Source of the DNA: Lachnospiraceae bacterium
GTDB taxonomy: Bacteria; Bacillota; Clostridia; Lachnospirales; Lachnospiraceae
Assembly: GCA_017463035.1 (NCBI GenBank)
Contig: JAFTPY010000206.1
Coordinates: forward strand, 1 to 6,680
Direction: 5' to 3'
Length of the DNA stretch: 6,680 nt
Shown: one piece after another, positions 4,484 to 6,680 of the stretch
Layout: each line of letters opens with the position of its first letter
Numbering within the stretch: the first letter of the stretch is position 1
Notes under the pieces: generated by a model
What the model was told of the DNA's origin: nothing
The model's database searches: none
What the model saw: only the letters and a program-made list of their open reading frames with translations
Position numbers and translations under genes: made by a program

Positions 4484-6334
4484 CTACTGATAGTACTGTG
4501 CCTGTGCATTCCAAAGCTTACTGTATAAACCGTCCTCATCAAGCATCAAACTGTCATGACTTCCCTTCTGCACAATCCTTCCGTCCTCAAACACGAAGAT
4601 GTTGTTACAGAACCGACAACTTGACATTCGGTGGGATATATACACCGCCGTTTTGTCCTGCACCAAATCATCAAACCGCTTGTAAATATCATACTCTGCC
4701 ACCGGGTCCAACGCAGACGTAGGCTCATCCAGTACCACAAACGGTGCATCTTTATAGAGTGCTCTTGCTATGGCCAGCTTCTGCGCTTCGCCGCCGGACA
4801 CCTCCACACCGCCTTCCTGTAGCTGGTAAAGATTCGTACGAATACCCTCCGGCAGTTCCGCAAGCCTCCCGGCCAGTCCCGCTGCCCCGATGCAGTCGAT
4901 AATCTTCCGCTCATCATACTCCATGGAGGTTGCCACATTCTCCGCCACCGAAAAAGCAAACATCTGGAAGTCCTGAAACACCACAGAAAACAGGCTCATG
5001 TACTCCCTGTAATCATACAACTTAATATTGATACCGTTTAACAGTATCTCCCCCTCCGTCGGGTCATACAAGCGGCAAAGAAGCTTGATAAAGGTGGTCT
5101 TTCCCGCACCGTTAGGGCCTACCATGGCGGTCTTTTCTCCGATGCGAAGTTTGGCATTCACATGGGACAATACATAGTCCGGACTGTTGGGATATTTGAA
5201 TGACACATCCCGGAACTCGATCTCATACTTGTTGTCATCACGTTTTTCCACCGGGAGAGTTCCTTCGTACTTTTTGTTCTCAATCTCCATGAAATCCTCA
5301 AACAGAGAAAGATACTTACTTTGCACATCCACATCTACATATACACCCAAAATTCCCGCAATTCCGTTATAAAAGTTCCTGAAAGCGCCCACATACTGTA
5401 ACACACCGCCGACGCTGATTAATCCTACCATTGCCTTTAAACCCACATACAAATAGCTTGCCGCCTGCAACACCAAATTCAATATCCGTCTGCATGCATT
5501 ACTGCGATTTGCTTCCCGCATCATAATATGAGAGTTCTTTTCGTTGTTCTCATTGCACTCTCTGAGTCCCTCCGTAATCATATCCTGCATCTGATACAGT
5601 CTTATATCCTTACCTTCCTTGTATCTGGTAAGGAATCCGAAAAAATACCCGATTCTGAGATTGTATTTTACATTCCGGTCGAAGTTCTTCTGCGTACGTA
5701 TGCCGTCACCCTTTTGAATCACCAACGCCCAGAATAACATCAGAATGCATACCACCAACAAAAGAAACGGACTCCACCATGCATTCAGTATAGCAGTCAG
5801 TCTGTCGCTATTTTTGATATTTACTCCTTTTACAGGAATGCATGCTCCGACAAATAAAATCAAGGAATATACAATCCCTGCCAAGCGCGCTGCAACAGAA
5901 CCTAACAGGTCGCAAAAGGACGCTATATTTCCGTTACTGTTCATACCTTCCTTTGCTCTGTGAATCATCTCCAGCGTCTCTTGCTTCTCCAAAACCTCAT
6001 AATCAAGCTGTAATGATTTCTCGGATATGGCAACCGTCACTTTTTCCCGAAGCATATGACGTTTTACCGAAAGCACACCTTCCAGTATCCAGCGCAGCAT
6101 TCCCAACACCATGGTTCCCAGCACTGTCCATAATACCAGCTCCATCGTTTCTTCCATAGAACGCTTTTCCAATATGAAATCCAATATCCGGCTACCGGCC
6201 CACAGCAAAATATAAGGCTGTACCGCTGCCATACACTGGGTTACAATCATAAGCGGAAGGTATGACGAATCCAACCGTTTCACCAATCGGATTACTTTGG
6301 AAACCGTAGTCCTTTTTGTAGACTTATGCTTCAT
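4484..6334 (-). CDS. ABC exporter half-transporter, fused membrane and ATPase domains (616 aa)
   Basis: A complete half-transporter. The N-terminal membrane domain (about residues 20-335) has hydrophobic stretches near 25-50, 64-88, 150-175, 200-222 and 285-330, consistent with the six-helix exporter fold. The nucleotide-binding domain (about 370-610) has Walker A GPNGAGKTT at 406-414, a Q-loop in VVFQDFQMF, signature VSGGE at 512-516, Walker B VVLDEP with E537, D-loop SALD and switch histidine H568. All catalytic residues are present. The start is placed at 6334: GGAGG at 6348-6344 lies nine bases upstream, whereas the in-frame ATG at 6379 lies deep inside the previous gene. It overlaps the preceding ABC gene by 11 bases, so the two very likely form a heterodimer exporting a hydrophobic compound or peptide. 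Peptidase or substrate-defining domains are absent; the substrate is unknown. Confidence 0.92.
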   Translation of the reverse strand: MKHKSTKRTTVSKVIRLVKRLDSSYLPLMIVTQCMAAVQPYILLWAGSRILDFILEKRSMEETMELVLWTVLGTMVLGMLRWILEGVLSVKRHMLREKVTVAISEKSLQLDYEVLEKQETLEMIHRAKEGMNSNGNIASFCDLLGSVAARLAGIVYSLILFVGACIPVKGVNIKNSDRLTAILNAWWSPFLLLVVCILMLFWALVIQKGDGIRTQKNFDRNVKYNLRIGYFFGFLTRYKEGKDIRLYQMQDMITEGLRECNENNEKNSHIMMREANRSNACRRILNLVLQAASYLYVGLKAMVGLISVGGVLQYVGAFRNFYNGIAGILGVYVDVDVQSKYLSLFEDFMEIENKKYEGTLPVEKRDDNKYEIEFRDVSFKYPNSPDYVLSHVNAKLRIGEKTAMVGPNGAGKTTFIKLLCRLYDPTEGEILLNGINIKLYDYREYMSLFSVVFQDFQMFAFSVAENVATSMEYDERKIIDCIGAAGLAGRLAELPEGIRTNLYQLQEGGVEVSGGEAQKLAIARALYKDAPFVVLDEPTSALDPVAEYDIYKRFDDLVQDKTAVYISHRMSSCRFCNNIFVFEDGRIVQKGSHDSLMLDEDGLYSKLWNAQAQYYQ

Positions 6335-6680
6335 TTTCCGCCACCTCCCCTTCCTTGTAATAATGACTCTGTATCTCAAACAATTCTCTGTAAAGCCCGT
6401 TTTGCGCCATCAGCACATCATGACTTCCCTCTTCCGCAATTCTTCCGTTCTCCAACAACAATATTCTGTCACAAAACTTCGTACTGGCCAGACGATGGGA
6501 AATAAAGACTGCCGTCTTCTCTCTTGTCAGGTTATTATACTCTTCATATAGCTTACTTTCCGCAATGGGGTCCAATGCCGACGTCGGCTCATCCAAAATA
6601 AGAACCGGTCCGTTCCGGTACATAGCTCTCGCCACCAATAGTTTCTGGGTCTCGCCTCCGGAAAACTGTACACAACCCTC
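6324..6680 (-). CDS. ABC exporter half-transporter, C-terminal end (runs off window)
   Basis: The last 118 residues of an ABC nucleotide-binding domain, open to the window's right edge. Visible are the signature SGGE at visible residues 7-10, Walker B LILDEP with glutamate at visible residue 31, D-loop SALD and switch histidine in ISHR at 62. The end resembles that of the following 616-residue exporter (DEPTSALDP, SHR, then GSHD.LM..NGLY and Q..YY), so it is most likely the partner half with an N-terminal membrane domain outside the window; that domain is inferred, not seen. The TAA at 6326-6324 lies beyond the next gene's ATG at 6334, an 11-base overlap showing co-translation. Walker A and the Q-loop lie off the window. 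Confidence 0.9.
   Translation of the reverse strand, partial: EGCVQFSGGETQKLLVARAMYRNGPVLILDEPTSALDPIAESKLYEEYNNLTREKTAVFISHRLASTKFCDRILLLENGRIAEEGSHDVLMAQNGLYRELFEIQSHYYKEGEVAENEA
6344..6348 (-). promoter_or_regulatory. Ribosome binding site deciding the start of the 616-residue exporter half
   Basis: GGAGG within a purine-rich stretch, nine bases before the ATG at 6334 and inside the coding end of the preceding ABC gene. It argues for 6334 over the in-frame ATG at 6379. Confidence 0.7.

Noticed and set aside
4166..4528. Open plus-strand reading frame of 120 codons across the palindrome and the end of the exporter gene
   Set aside because: It has no ribosome binding site, runs through the terminator stem, the hairpin arms and then antisense into the exporter gene, and its protein has no recognisable domain. 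The structure of the DNA explains the region better.

Overview
The window looks like chromosomal DNA from a low-to-mid GC Gram-positive anaerobe of the Bacillota, probably a clostridial or Lachnospiraceae-type genome. That is inferred from the strong AGGAGG-type ribosome binding sites, a consensus sigma-A promoter, a YtrA-type GntR regulator and the style of the ABC proteins; no taxonomic marker is present. All seven genes lie on the minus strand, so transcription runs from high to low coordinates.

Right block (6680 to 4484): the C-terminal end of one ABC exporter half (cut by the window edge) overlaps by 11 bases the start of a complete 616-residue ABC exporter half. Tandem halves of this kind normally form a heterodimeric exporter. 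Their promoter lies outside the window.

Intergenic block (4483 to 4019): the exporter transcript would run into an unexplained long imperfect palindrome (4210-4448, flanks recognisable to about 4201 and 4456) that can fold into a rod capped by two hairpins. It would then end at a good rho-independent terminator (stem 4138-4174, U8 at 4136-4129). Immediately downstream is a near-consensus promoter (TTGACA, 17 bp, TATACT) covered by an array of ACTGTT/AACAGT half-sites, the likely operator of the next gene.

Middle block (4018 to 738): a five-gene operon of a 122-residue YtrA-type GntR repressor, an ABC ATPase (294 aa) and three small polytopic membrane proteins (194, 233 and 237 aa). The last two are paralogues of each other. 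Stop codons overlap the next gene's Shine-Dalgarno sequence at three junctions, and the fourth junction is an ATGA overlap, so the set is probably translated in a coupled way. The likely picture is an autorepressed ABC-2-type transporter whose repressor releases on a ligand or stress signal. The substrate cannot be read from the sequence.

Left block (696 to 1): the N-terminal 232 residues of an ion-transporter-superfamily permease (SLC13/ArsB/NhaD type), starting 41 bases after the operon's last stop, with no convincing terminator between them.

The most unusual item is the palindrome at 4210-4448, which could be a structured 3'-UTR RNA or a non-autonomous (MITE-like) element.
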